Made by a program: the position numbers and the translations under genes. A stretch of DNA of 64,000 nucleotides from Arctopsyche grandis (taxonomy: Eukaryota; Arthropoda; Insecta; Trichoptera; Hydropsychidae). The stretch is from assembly GCF_051622035.1 (NCBI RefSeq), contig NC_135365.1:15542001-15606000 (forward strand), read 5' to 3'. The notes below the pieces were generated by a model, which saw only the letters and a program-made list of their open reading frames with translations, ran no database searches and was not told the origin of the DNA. Each line of letters begins with the position of its first letter. The stretch's first letter is position 1. Below, piece after piece: positions 56,301 to 64,000 of the stretch.

Positions 56301-56868
56301 TCGCAGATTCTACGGAATCTGCTAACATGGCTCTATGAATGGATCCCATGACGTACTGGTCCATTGTTCGCCACTCTGGTGCAACCTATTATAGAATATT
56401 TATATATGTACCTAAATTAATACTTTTCACGTAAAAGTTTTAAATTTAAATAAAAAATTAATCATACTTCTTGGGTTGTGTATGATTCAAAATACGTGGC
56501 AAATCCTTCACTCAACCACAGATAATCCCACCATGCTGGACTGACTTCATTTCCAAACCACATGTGACCATTTTCGTGGGACATGATTGTAGCGATGAAC
56601 TGCTTATCTCTCGTAGATGTAACTCCAGGTATATCTAGCAAATATTGCTCTCTAAAGTGCAAACGATACGTCAATTCATCAAATATAAACAAAAGTATTT
56701 TAAAGATGGAAAAAAAAGTCTTGCCTATATGTGATAAGACCCCAATTCTCCATGGCGCCTGCTGAAAAATCCGGTATGGCAAAGTTGTCCAGTTTTGAAA
56801 GGGCATAGGTGACGTTAGTGTATTTTTTCAGATTATTTATACTCTTCTCGCCGATATCGAGAGCGAAA
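53398..56868 (-). pseudogene. Gene 4: 5'-truncated aminopeptidase N pseudogene
   Basis: Exons, 5' to 3': 56868-56725 (partial exon 3), 56651-56468, 56385-56229, 56149-56068, 55988-55808, 55727-55538, 55455-55313, 55233-55099, 54557-54383, 54249-54075, 53959-53810, 53726-53654 and 53574-53398. Reading enters mid-exon at DFALDIGEKS because a mariner occupies 56869 onward and no exon 1 or 2 exists between it and gene 5. GAMENWG, HENGH with its paired glutamate, and the catalytic tyrosine are intact. However, the conserved Trp codon after YDNKN in exon 9 has become TGA (55421-55423). The donor after exon 3 is GC rather than GT. The last exon ends NISE with no hydrophobic GPI tail. Other splice sites and frames are sound, so the decay is recent. 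The product, if expressed, would be dead. Confidence 0.88.
54720..54985. repeat. Interspersed repeat family J, copy 2 (intron of gene 4)
   Basis: It shares AAAATATATATGAGA, CTATAATGCAAATTTTTC, AGTTTCAAAGCGATCAGAAG and AAAGTGAAACTAGTAAAA with 28190-28690 at moderate divergence. Confidence 0.5.
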
Positions 56869-58137
56869 TCTGACTGACCTGATCTGTAGGCTGACACATA
56901 GATAGCGCTACTAGTTTTAAATCCATATGATTTTTAGTTAGCCCCAACCTTAAAAAGACACGTGTATAAATTTGACAGCTGTCGTACTATTAGTTTGTGA
57001 GTTATAGCATTTTGAGTGAAGCAACTTTTATTAGTTTGAAATGGATAAAAAGGAATTTCGTGTGTTAATAAAGCATTGTTTTTCGGCGAAAAAAAATACT
57101 ATTGAAGCCAAGGTTTGGCTTGATAAACATTATTCGGACCTTGCACCAGGAAAATCAACCGTTGAGAAGTGGTTTGCTGAGTTTAAACCAGGCGAAATGA
57201 GAACCGATGACGATGCACGCAGTGGACGCCCCAAAGAGGCTGTTACCGACGAAAACATCAAAAAAGTCCACAAAATAATTTTGGATAACCGTAAAGTGAA
57301 ATTGATTGAGATAGCTGAGACCCTAAAGATATCAAAGGAACGTGTTGGACATATCGTGAATGAATATTTGGGTATGCGAAAGCTCTGTTCAAAGTGGGTG
57401 CCGCGCGAGCTCACAATCGACCAAAAACAACAACGAATTAATGATTCTGAGCAGTGTTTGGAGCTGTTCAATTGTAATAAACCCGAATTTTTGCGTCGAT
57501 ATGTGACAATGGATGAAACATGGCTCCATCATTTCACACCGGAGTCCAATCGACAGTCAGCTGAGTGGACTGCACGTGATGAAGTGACTCCAAAGCGTGG
57601 AAAGACGCAAAAGTCGGCTGGCAAGGTTATGGCATCAGTATTTTGGGATGAGCATGGTATAATATTCATCGACTATCTTAAAAAGGGAAAAACCATTAAC
57701 AGCGACTATTGGAGCGTTTGAAGGACGAGATCGCGGAAAAACGGCCCCATTTGAAGAAGAAGAAAGTGCTGTTTCATCAAGACAATGCACCGTGTCACAA
57801 ATCAATGAAAACGATGGCAAAATTGCATGAATTGGGCTTCGAATTGCTTCTGCATTCACCGTATTCTCCAGATCTGGCCCCCAGCGACTTTTTCCTGATC
57901 TCAGACCTCAAGAGGATGCTCGCTGGACAGAAATTTTGCGCCGATGAAGAGGTAATCGCCGAAACTGAAGCCTATTTTGAGGCTAAAGACAAATCGTACT
58001 ATAAAAATGGTATCGAAAAATTGTATGACCGTTATAATCGTTGTATCGCCCTCGAAGGCAACTATATTGAATAATAAAATCAAATTCTAACAAAAAAAAG
58101 ATTTTTTCTATGCTAGCCTACGAACTTTTCAGCCTAA
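56869..58137 (+). mobile_element. mariner transposon (mellifera/cecropia-type), inactive
   Basis: About 1.27 kb, with a transposase reading frame in the middle. The right end, complemented, is TTAGGCTGAAAAGTTCGTAG. The left end aligns with it as TCTGACTGACCTGATCTGTA (14 of 21 bases with one gap) and continues through GGCT and ATAGA. No clear TA duplication flanks it, which is unusual for a simple insertion. The left flank is coding exon 3 of gene 4 and the right flank is block A copy 2. Confidence 0.85.
57041..58074 (+). pseudogene. mariner transposase, frameshifted
   Basis: Tc1/mariner-family DDE transposase. The first part (57041-57721) has the N-terminal helix-turn-helix DNA-binding region, the WVPRELT linker (known in the family as WVPHEL) and the first catalytic Asp in YVTMDETWLHH. 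The second part (57709-58074) has the second Asp in HQDNAPCH and the third in YSPDLAPSD, 34 residues apart, giving the DD34D signature. The frames are joined at about 57708, where INSDY runs straight into LERLKDE. Some 10-11 nt seem to have been lost, creating a frameshift and early stop. The remaining sequence is well preserved, so the loss is fairly recent. The sequence is recognisable as mellifera subfamily. Confidence 0.9.
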
Positions 58138-58667
58138 TTGTTATGTACATGTAATAAACGTAAAACACATTTTTAACTAAATTTTGAAGGACGTTTCAAT
58201 GAAGAACGATAAAAATCATTCAAATGACAAAGAATAATTAGATTTTTTCAATCTTGATTTAAAACAAGATTGTCGATGTCATCGGATTAATCATATCCAA
58301 GATAAGTGGAAAATTTCTTTTTCACTAGTCATTTACGTGATGAAATAAAGTAATTGAATTAACGTTAAATAAATACATCTTCATCACATTCAATTTCCTT
58401 TTAGCACTTATATAATTTGCTACGAATCACGCATTATGAACCCACAAATGTACATACATATGTATGTAAATACATACTTATTTATATATGTGATACAATC
58501 TAAGACCTTTATCTGTAACAGCTTTATGTAATTGTACGACTATTTATGTGAGTTAAGACACATTGAATGGCGTTTCTGCCAACCAAGATATTTTTCGATA
58601 TTGCTTTAAACATACAAATTTGCATTTGCATAATATATGGTCTCGCGAGACAAACCATATTTATTTT
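58138..58667. repeat. Block A, copy 2
   Basis: This is a near-identical copy of 39955-40483, starting at the mariner's right end and ending at the same TCTCGCGAGA palindrome. After that the two loci diverge immediately (poly-T here). Confidence 0.85.
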
Positions 58668-58737
58668 TAATTTTATTTTTTTTTAATATTTTTTTATTTT
58701 TTTTTTAATTTTTTTATTTTTTTTATTTAATTTACAC

Positions 58738-58783
58738 CAAGAAGGCCTAACAGGTAAACCCAATGCGCCTTCCTGGCCAAAGG
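58738..58783 (+). repeat. Family H hairpin terminus
   Basis: CCAAGAAGGCCTAACAGG and AATGCGCCTTCCTGGCC form the same hairpin as at 14792 and 15263. Only one end is present. Confidence 0.65.
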
Positions 58784-59222
58784 CAATTATATAAACATAT
58801 ATGTACACCATCCATATATACCATATATATTTAGTGAGCGTAAATTGTCGGAAATTACTCTAACCCATTTATCTGGTAGTCTGCGCTCATCATTGTTTTC
58901 ATGATTGATTGTGATTTATGAGTGAAATTTTGATTAACTCTCTTCCATTTGGGCCTTACAGGGATGTTTTGTATTTGTAGTTGTTTCTTACATATTTATT
59001 GAAACTGGCTGTAGGTGCAAGGCATTCCTTATGCTATATTTTATTTGATATTTTTACTTTATCTGTTATTATTAAATGCTATTTTTTATGTTTATGTATG
59101 GATGTATTTATGTTTATGTTTAATTGTTATTTTGTTTTTTTTTTGTGTTATATTTTTTGACCATTGTGGCGCTTTAGGAATTCCTGTTATGCCACAATGG
59201 TCTGTTTAGAATAAATAAATTA
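58784..59222. other. Intergenic, AT-rich
   Basis: No gene. A complementary pair, GACCATTGTGGC and GCCACAATGGTC at about 59159-59202, could form a hairpin. Confidence 0.45.
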
Positions 59223-59331
59223 ATACCAGCAGCGTGGTCTAGTGGTGAATGTTGAATTATTTCGTACTTGATGTTACGAGTTCGATTCCCCGCTAAGTCT
59301 CGTTGTTGGCCAGACCTTGATTTGTCTAGGT
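59223..59331 (+). mobile_element. tRNA-derived SINE (head type 1), interrupted by a hAT element
   Basis: The head ACCAGCAGCGTGGTCTAGTG is followed by the B-box ACGAGTTCGATTCCCC and GGCCAGACCTTGATTTGTC. It stops at GTCTAGGT, where CAGGGGTCGG of a hAT element begins. The head matches the minus-strand SINE at 12318-12535. Confidence 0.8.
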
Positions 59332-60900
59332 CAGGGGTCGGCAACCTGCGGCTCGCGAGCCACATGCGGCTCTTTGGATGTGAAGCTGCGGCTCTTTGGA
59401 TGTGAAGCTGCGGCTCTTTAGTTCCATACGCAAATATTATATATTTTATCAAAAAAAAAAAAATTAAAAATCGTTCTGAATCGATTAAAGAGGATTAGGC
59501 ACCGATTCTATCACACCGAGTCACTTGTGGTCGCTTTTCACCGCACCCCTCCCCCGTCACACGCGTCGTCACTGACGTCAGTCCGTCGGAAGCTCTCGAA
59601 TTCCACAAATAACAATACAGTCATAATTTATTTGTTTGCAGTGAAGCGTTCACCCCAGCTCGTAGTTTCGTCATCCGCTCGCCGCTTCCACGAAATGGTA
59701 CGCACGGCCTGAATCGTGTTGCAGATTTTGTCCTCAGCTGCAATGATATTCGAAGCATATATTGACATTTTTTTCTTTTTATGAGACCTGTGCTATTTAG
59801 AAACGAATATGATTTTCTCAGTCGGATTTTCAAGTGCTTAGATCTCGTTACGCGGTATGTGTGTTGTGCTAAGACGCTGTTGTTTCTGTTAATTGTACGA
59901 AGATTATCTATTTTTATGTAAGTACATTTTATTACAATATTTATATGTCCAGTTCTTCGATACAGCGAAGAATAAATCATCAATAATAAACATGGTTGTA
60001 AGTATGTCCAAATACTTCAGAGCCCGATATAGAAATAATAGACAATGACAGAGAAAGTTGAACTAGAAATTGAACAGTCCTTGCAAGAAAAACTTGATCA
60101 AGCAAAGTAAATAATTGCAAAACTTGTCATCTGCTGTTGGATACCTAAATAATAATTTTAAAAATTCTTTATTATAGCTTCACCGCAAGCATGGCATCTA
60201 CAAAAAAAAAGAGAAGAACTGAAGAAGAGCATCGAGAATTCAATCGGGATTGGATGGAGTCGTTCGCTTTCATATGCAACTCAGATGGCCTTCCGACTTG
60301 TCTCATTTTCCAAGAAAAACTCGCATACATTAAGAAATCAAATTTAGAGAGACACTTCACTAAAAACATACTCAGTTTGCTAGTAAATATCCAGCCGGCG
60401 AAGAACGAAAAAAAGCTGTCGACGAACTCCAAAAACAAAAACAGCAATCAAGTTCTACGTTAATTAACTGGATGCAATCTACATGTAATGTTAATCTGGC
60501 AAGCTTCGCGGTATCACTAGAAATTGCAAAAAAAGGTAAACCATTCACAGATGGTGAGTATGTCAAAGATTGCTTCATACGTGCAGCTGAAGAACTGTTT
60601 TGTGATTTCAAAAAAAAACCAGAAATCGTGAAAAAAATTAAAGATTTGCCACTATCCGCTAAAACAGTACAAGATAGAATAGTTAAAATGTCTTCAAATG
60701 TAACATATTTGCAGGTGGAAGATATTCAACTTTCTTCTGCCTTATCACTTGCTATAGATGAGTCTTGCGACATAAAAGACACGGCACAAGTTGCCCTTTT
60801 TGTCAGGTATATGTCATCCCAAGGTCCAAAAGAAGAACTTCTACTAGATACATGTGTACTTCAGTTTTAAACATTATAAAATACGATCATAATTTTGCTA
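59332..60900 (+). mobile_element. Decayed hAT element with GTF2IRD2-like transposase
   Basis: The start CAGGGGTCGGCAACCTGCGG is a classic hAT (Charlie-type) terminus. It is followed by a 22-bp tandem duplication (GGATGTGAAGCTGCGGCTCT and two more bases). A transposase-like reading frame follows at 60191-60870. The opposite terminus was not found, so the element is truncated. It inserted into a SINE. Confidence 0.75.
60191..60870 (+). pseudogene. hAT transposase fragment (GTF2IRD2/BED-finger type), frameshifted
   Basis: The first part opens MASTKKKRRTEEEHREFNRD and contains a degenerate BED-type finger: the normal Cys-x2-Cys reads CLIF, followed by NLERHF. A frameshift at about 60366 moves the reading to a frame giving [20 protein letters not shown], which joins the open frame of 60472-60870 (INWMQSTCN, then [20 protein letters not shown]). 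The latter is the start of the RNase H-like catalytic fold, with DES as the first acidic site. The remaining catalytic and dimerisation regions are absent. This family gave rise to domesticated vertebrate genes, but this copy is clearly dead. Confidence 0.75.
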
Positions 60901-61281
60901 ATTCACATTCACTTGCGAAACTTTCAAATGTACAATTATAAGTTTCTTGAATTTTTAAATCAGTGGAATCTCATACTTGATAAATGGAATAAGGTTAACA
61001 CCGCACTTCAGCAGAAGGAACAGGATATTTAGTGATCATCGTTATTGATTCAGGGGCTCAATAATGATTTTAGAAATTTTCGAGAAAATAGTTTATGTAA
61101 AAGTTACTGAACATTGCATTAAATTGTATTATAAAAAATATCTTAGTATAATATTATAACAAATATATAACAATAGAAATTGAATTAGTAAGTAATATAA
61201 ATTTTGATAATAGAATAACAGACTTTGCTAAAGCCAAATTCAGGGAAAATTCGTCTGTAGCTTTTTTAGCTGTAATAATTA
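60901..61281. other. Possible further hAT remnant, then AT-rich DNA
   Basis: Positions 60900-61035 contain a more complex stretch ending in GAAGGAACAGGATATTTAG that may be a rearranged part of the hAT element. I cannot align it with confidence. Confidence 0.35.
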
Positions 61282-61655
61282 CACTGTTCGACAAATGACG
61301 ACTTTTTATCTATGCCCAGTGAACACAAATCGGGTAATAAAAATGTTGATTGGCTCTAGAATCGGAGATATACATACGTATGTGTTTTTCAAATCGCGTG
61401 ATTTTTCTATATCTTGGTGTTATTCGGTCGATGTCTCAAAATCTGTCAATTTCCTGTTCAAAATGAAATTGGAATCTATAGTCGGGTATTTTATCTTTCA
61501 TTTGTAGTACTTTTTAGCTTTCAAAGTAGTCGTCCAGTTCAAATCAAAAGTTAAATGTACGTATTTTCACTTGGGATTTTTTCCCACTGCTAATACTATT
61601 TCATATTGAGTATTTTCTATTGAAACATGTTTATTGGGATAGTGTTCTGGCCACA
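61282..61655. repeat. Interspersed repeat family I, copy 2
   Basis: It matches 49047-49433 from ACTGTTCGACAAATGACGAC to GAAACATGTTTATTGG, lacking a 40-bp segment near the start and with scattered changes. Confidence 0.8.
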
Positions 61656-62596
61656 CTATTTTTTGTTTTCGTTTAAAAGGGTTAATTAGAAGTTTTCTGA
61701 ATTTTAAATCGGTAAAATTTTGAGCTAAAAGCTCGTACTAGTATTTACTCGTATTTTCACAAATCTGAGTTGAATTAATAGGGATAATATATTAAATTGT
61801 CTTTAAATGAGAATTAAATAAAATTCCACTTAGAAAAATCATATTTCGACTATTCTTGTGGATTAATAACAGAAATTCGTTTATTTTATCGAGATAAGCC
61901 ATTTATAAAAATTAAAATAAATGATAAACAAACGACAAAAAAATAATAATCTCGACATTTTAATTGTGTTTTAACTGCACTGATTCCTTTTATAATATAT
62001 TTATTGCGAAATTGTCAATGTGGAACATTTATAATATAAATAATAACTGTTTTTTTAATGTTTAATTTAAATATTAAATATTTAATTTAAATAGTAATAA
62101 TAAGAAAATTTTAAATTGGCACCAAATTTGATATTTGCCAAGGGCACCAATAACATCGCTACGGCTCTGGCAATGAATGAATAATTCATAGTTTAAGAAA
62201 ATAGCAGCGGAGAAAATATAATGAATTTATTATAATATTTGTAATCTAATTTTTTGGGTTTTATTTCATTTCATCAAAAAAGTATTAATTAGGAATGCGA
62301 AATTTAGGGTTAATTTATCAAAAACATCAGAATTACAATAAATATTATCATATAATGGTGTTGTAAATATTTTATGCTAAAGGCACGACAAAAAAAAAGA
62401 AAAACATAAATTTAACAAAATAACATTTATAACAAATTCCAAATATCAACAGCCATTAAATAAAACCAATATGTATTTTTAAAACCAATATGCATATGCT
62501 AGTCATATGTACATTAATATATATAAAAAAAATCACCACTAACACGAAAACCATGTGAACTGTATAAGAGGTATATAATTATTGAAAATATGAAAA
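61656..62596. other. Intergenic, 3' flank of gene 5
   Basis: AT-rich. It shares short tracts with the 3' flanks of gene 3 (62290-62410) and gene 4 (62180-62250). No clear polyadenylation signal lies close to the gene 5 stop codon. Confidence 0.4.
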
Positions 62597-64000
62597 TTAT
62601 GAACACCAAAGAACACCAAAGAACACCAAAGAATACCAAAGTAAACCGTTTTTAGTATTTGTATCAGTAGAATTTTCAATCAACGATGGATCTATGGCTT
62701 TCGTTTCTTTTTCATTCCTACCAACAATTTCTGGAAAAATAACAGTAGAATTTTCATTCAACGATGGATCTATGGCTTTCGTTTCTTTTTCATTCCTACC
62801 AACAATTTCTTGAAAAATATCAGTAGAATTCAACCATGGATCTATGTCTTTCAAAACTTTTTCTATCCTTTTTGTATTTTTATTAATAATTTCATATGAT
62901 GCATCCGCAAAATCTCCCTCTGATGATGTAAAGTGTACTATATTAAGATCCGCAAAAGCCCCAAACTATATAAAATAAAATGTTTTCTCAAATTAAATGT
63001 GGTGGGAAATATAAAATCATAATTGGTACGTATGTATGTACATACTTGTGATTCACTGCCTCCCGTAACTATATTGTCTCTAAGAGCATTGATTATCTTT
63101 ACCGTACTCGAGGGCATCCTAGAATAGATGTATGTAAATACGATCAAATATATGAAAAAATAAATCAGGTATACTTTAAATTCGAATGTACTGGTTATCG
63201 GTACGTACATAGTTTGAATAGTGGTGAAATTATTCTTGACAAATTCCATTGCATGATTTAGACCGAGTTCCCCAGAATCGATAACTGATTTTACAATAAT
63301 GTATCTATGATCTGGAGTAAGTTCGATTTTCTCTGCAATACTCATGGATAAATAACTGAAAGAGAAAAATGTTAAATCCAGAGAAGGAAATTAATATCCG
63401 AAATGTAGTGTTATTATGTACATAAATATATACGACTTACTTTTTGATAATATCCTCATTTTCGGAAGAAGCCAAACCTTTGAGGATAGTGGTCTTTTCA
63501 AACATTGACGACGAGTTAGTGTACTTGTTCCAGAAAAAATTCCACATTTTTAATGTAGAATTTTTAATGCCATAACAGTATACAATGTCTCTTATATCAG
63601 GATCAATTTTCATATAATCATCCTCATTTTTAGTTATTTTTTTTAGTGTTTCTTTCGATTTTTTCAAGCAATCCTCATTTCCCACACTACAGGCAATTCT
63701 GGTAATGGTTATTCTCGACATTTTCTTTATATAATCGTCATTTTCATTTGTATAAAATCCAACGCTATTGTACATTTTATCGCTGATTTTAAGTATATAT
63801 TTCTAAAATTTAATTTTTGTAAAAATATTAATAATTATTTTATTTTGACTAATTTGTATTACATATGTATGAATATACACACTTTGTATAAAGAAACGTT
63901 GGCAGATGCTTGCATTATATGATTTAGGAAGAGTATTCCTGGTTCTACAGTTTTCCAAACAATAAAATCAACCTCTTCTTTTAAATAGCTTAACAAGTCA
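62597..64000 (-). CDS. Gene 5: aminopeptidase N paralogue, 3' part only (runs off the right edge)
   Basis: C-terminal exons of a close copy of gene 3, 5' to 3': beyond 64000 to 63883, 63802-63441 (362 nt), 63355-63209 (147 nt), 63118-63046 (73 nt) and 62965-62597. The sizes equal gene 3's exons 11-13 exactly. They encode the helical C-terminal (ERAP1_C-like) domain; catalytic exons lie outside the window. The final exon differs greatly from gene 3: it is 123 codons long with two full copies plus part of a 26-residue repeat (IVGRNEKETKAIDPSL core) carrying NST glycosylation sequons. It ends in LLWYSLVFFGVLWCS, a hydrophobic GPI-like tail. All visible frames and splice sites are intact, so this is probably a functional gene. 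Confidence 0.85.
62601..62640. repeat. Four tandem 10-bp units within the gene 5 stop-proximal coding sequence
   Basis: GAACACCAAA is repeated three times, then GAATACCAAA. On the minus strand the units are read in successive frames and encode most of the hydrophobic C-terminal tail. Confidence 0.85.
62671..62826. repeat. Two tandem 78-bp coding units in gene 5 last exon
   Basis: Units start at 62671 and 62749 and are nearly identical. A third diverged unit begins at 62827. Each encodes 26 residues in frame, so the array lengthens the stalk without disrupting the gene. Confidence 0.9.

Noticed and set aside
56869-56936. Reading YVSAYRSGQS at 56870-56930 as genuine APN exon 3 sequence
   Set aside because: It resembles the family motif by chance. 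Alignment with the mariner right end shows this DNA is the mariner's left inverted repeat and leader, so gene 4 coding sequence stops at about 56868.

Overview
This is an AT-rich, repeat-dense window from an animal nuclear genome. It is almost certainly an insect. The coding content is a tandem cluster of M1-family zinc aminopeptidases (aminopeptidase N, APN) with many short exons and GPI-type C-termini. There is a short interstitial TTAGG array (the ancestral arthropod telomere motif), tRNA-headed SINEs, and mariner, hAT, Mutator-like and Helitron-like elements. Clusters of GPI-anchored APNs are best known from Lepidoptera, but the order cannot be fixed from sequence alone.

Layout. Positions 1-18,200 are mostly non-coding repeats, with a candidate first coding exon of an unidentified minus-strand gene at 531-619 and a candidate untranslated exon at about 16.1-16.36 kb. 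Gene 1 (18,270-25,480, +) is a complete 13-exon type II membrane aminopeptidase of 994 aa. Gene 2 (34,812-27,703, -) is a complete 14-exon APN of 950 aa with a signal peptide and GPI signal; it converges tail-to-tail on gene 1. Positions 34.8-45.5 kb are intergenic and full of transposons. Gene 3 (50,411-45,605, -) is a complete 14-exon APN of 958 aa. Gene 4 (56,868-53,398, -) is a pseudogene: its 5' half is missing at a mariner element, it has an in-frame stop, and it lacks a GPI tail. The mariner (56,869-58,137) has a frameshifted transposase. Positions 58.1-62.6 kb are repeats including a hAT relic. Gene 5 (62,597 to the right edge, -) is the 3' part of a close paralogue of gene 3.

For genes 1, 2 and 3 I read every splice junction by eye, and the summed coding lengths are exact multiples of three (2985, 2853 and 2877 nt). 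All four genes whose catalytic exons lie in the window keep GAMENWG, HExxH with the second glutamate 19 residues on, and the catalytic tyrosine. The products are expected to be cell-surface ectopeptidases trimming N-terminal residues from peptides, typically on gut brush border.

The most interesting reading is structural. The order block A (39.95-40.48 kb), gene 3, 3' half of gene 4, mariner, block A copy (58.14-58.67 kb), gene 5 (a copy of gene 3) is what one tandem duplication would leave, with the junction now marked by the mariner inside gene 4. This predicts an intact gene 4 copy beyond the right edge. Genes 3 and 5 differ in one exon almost only at amino-acid-changing sites, yet are near-identical, introns included, in the next two exons.
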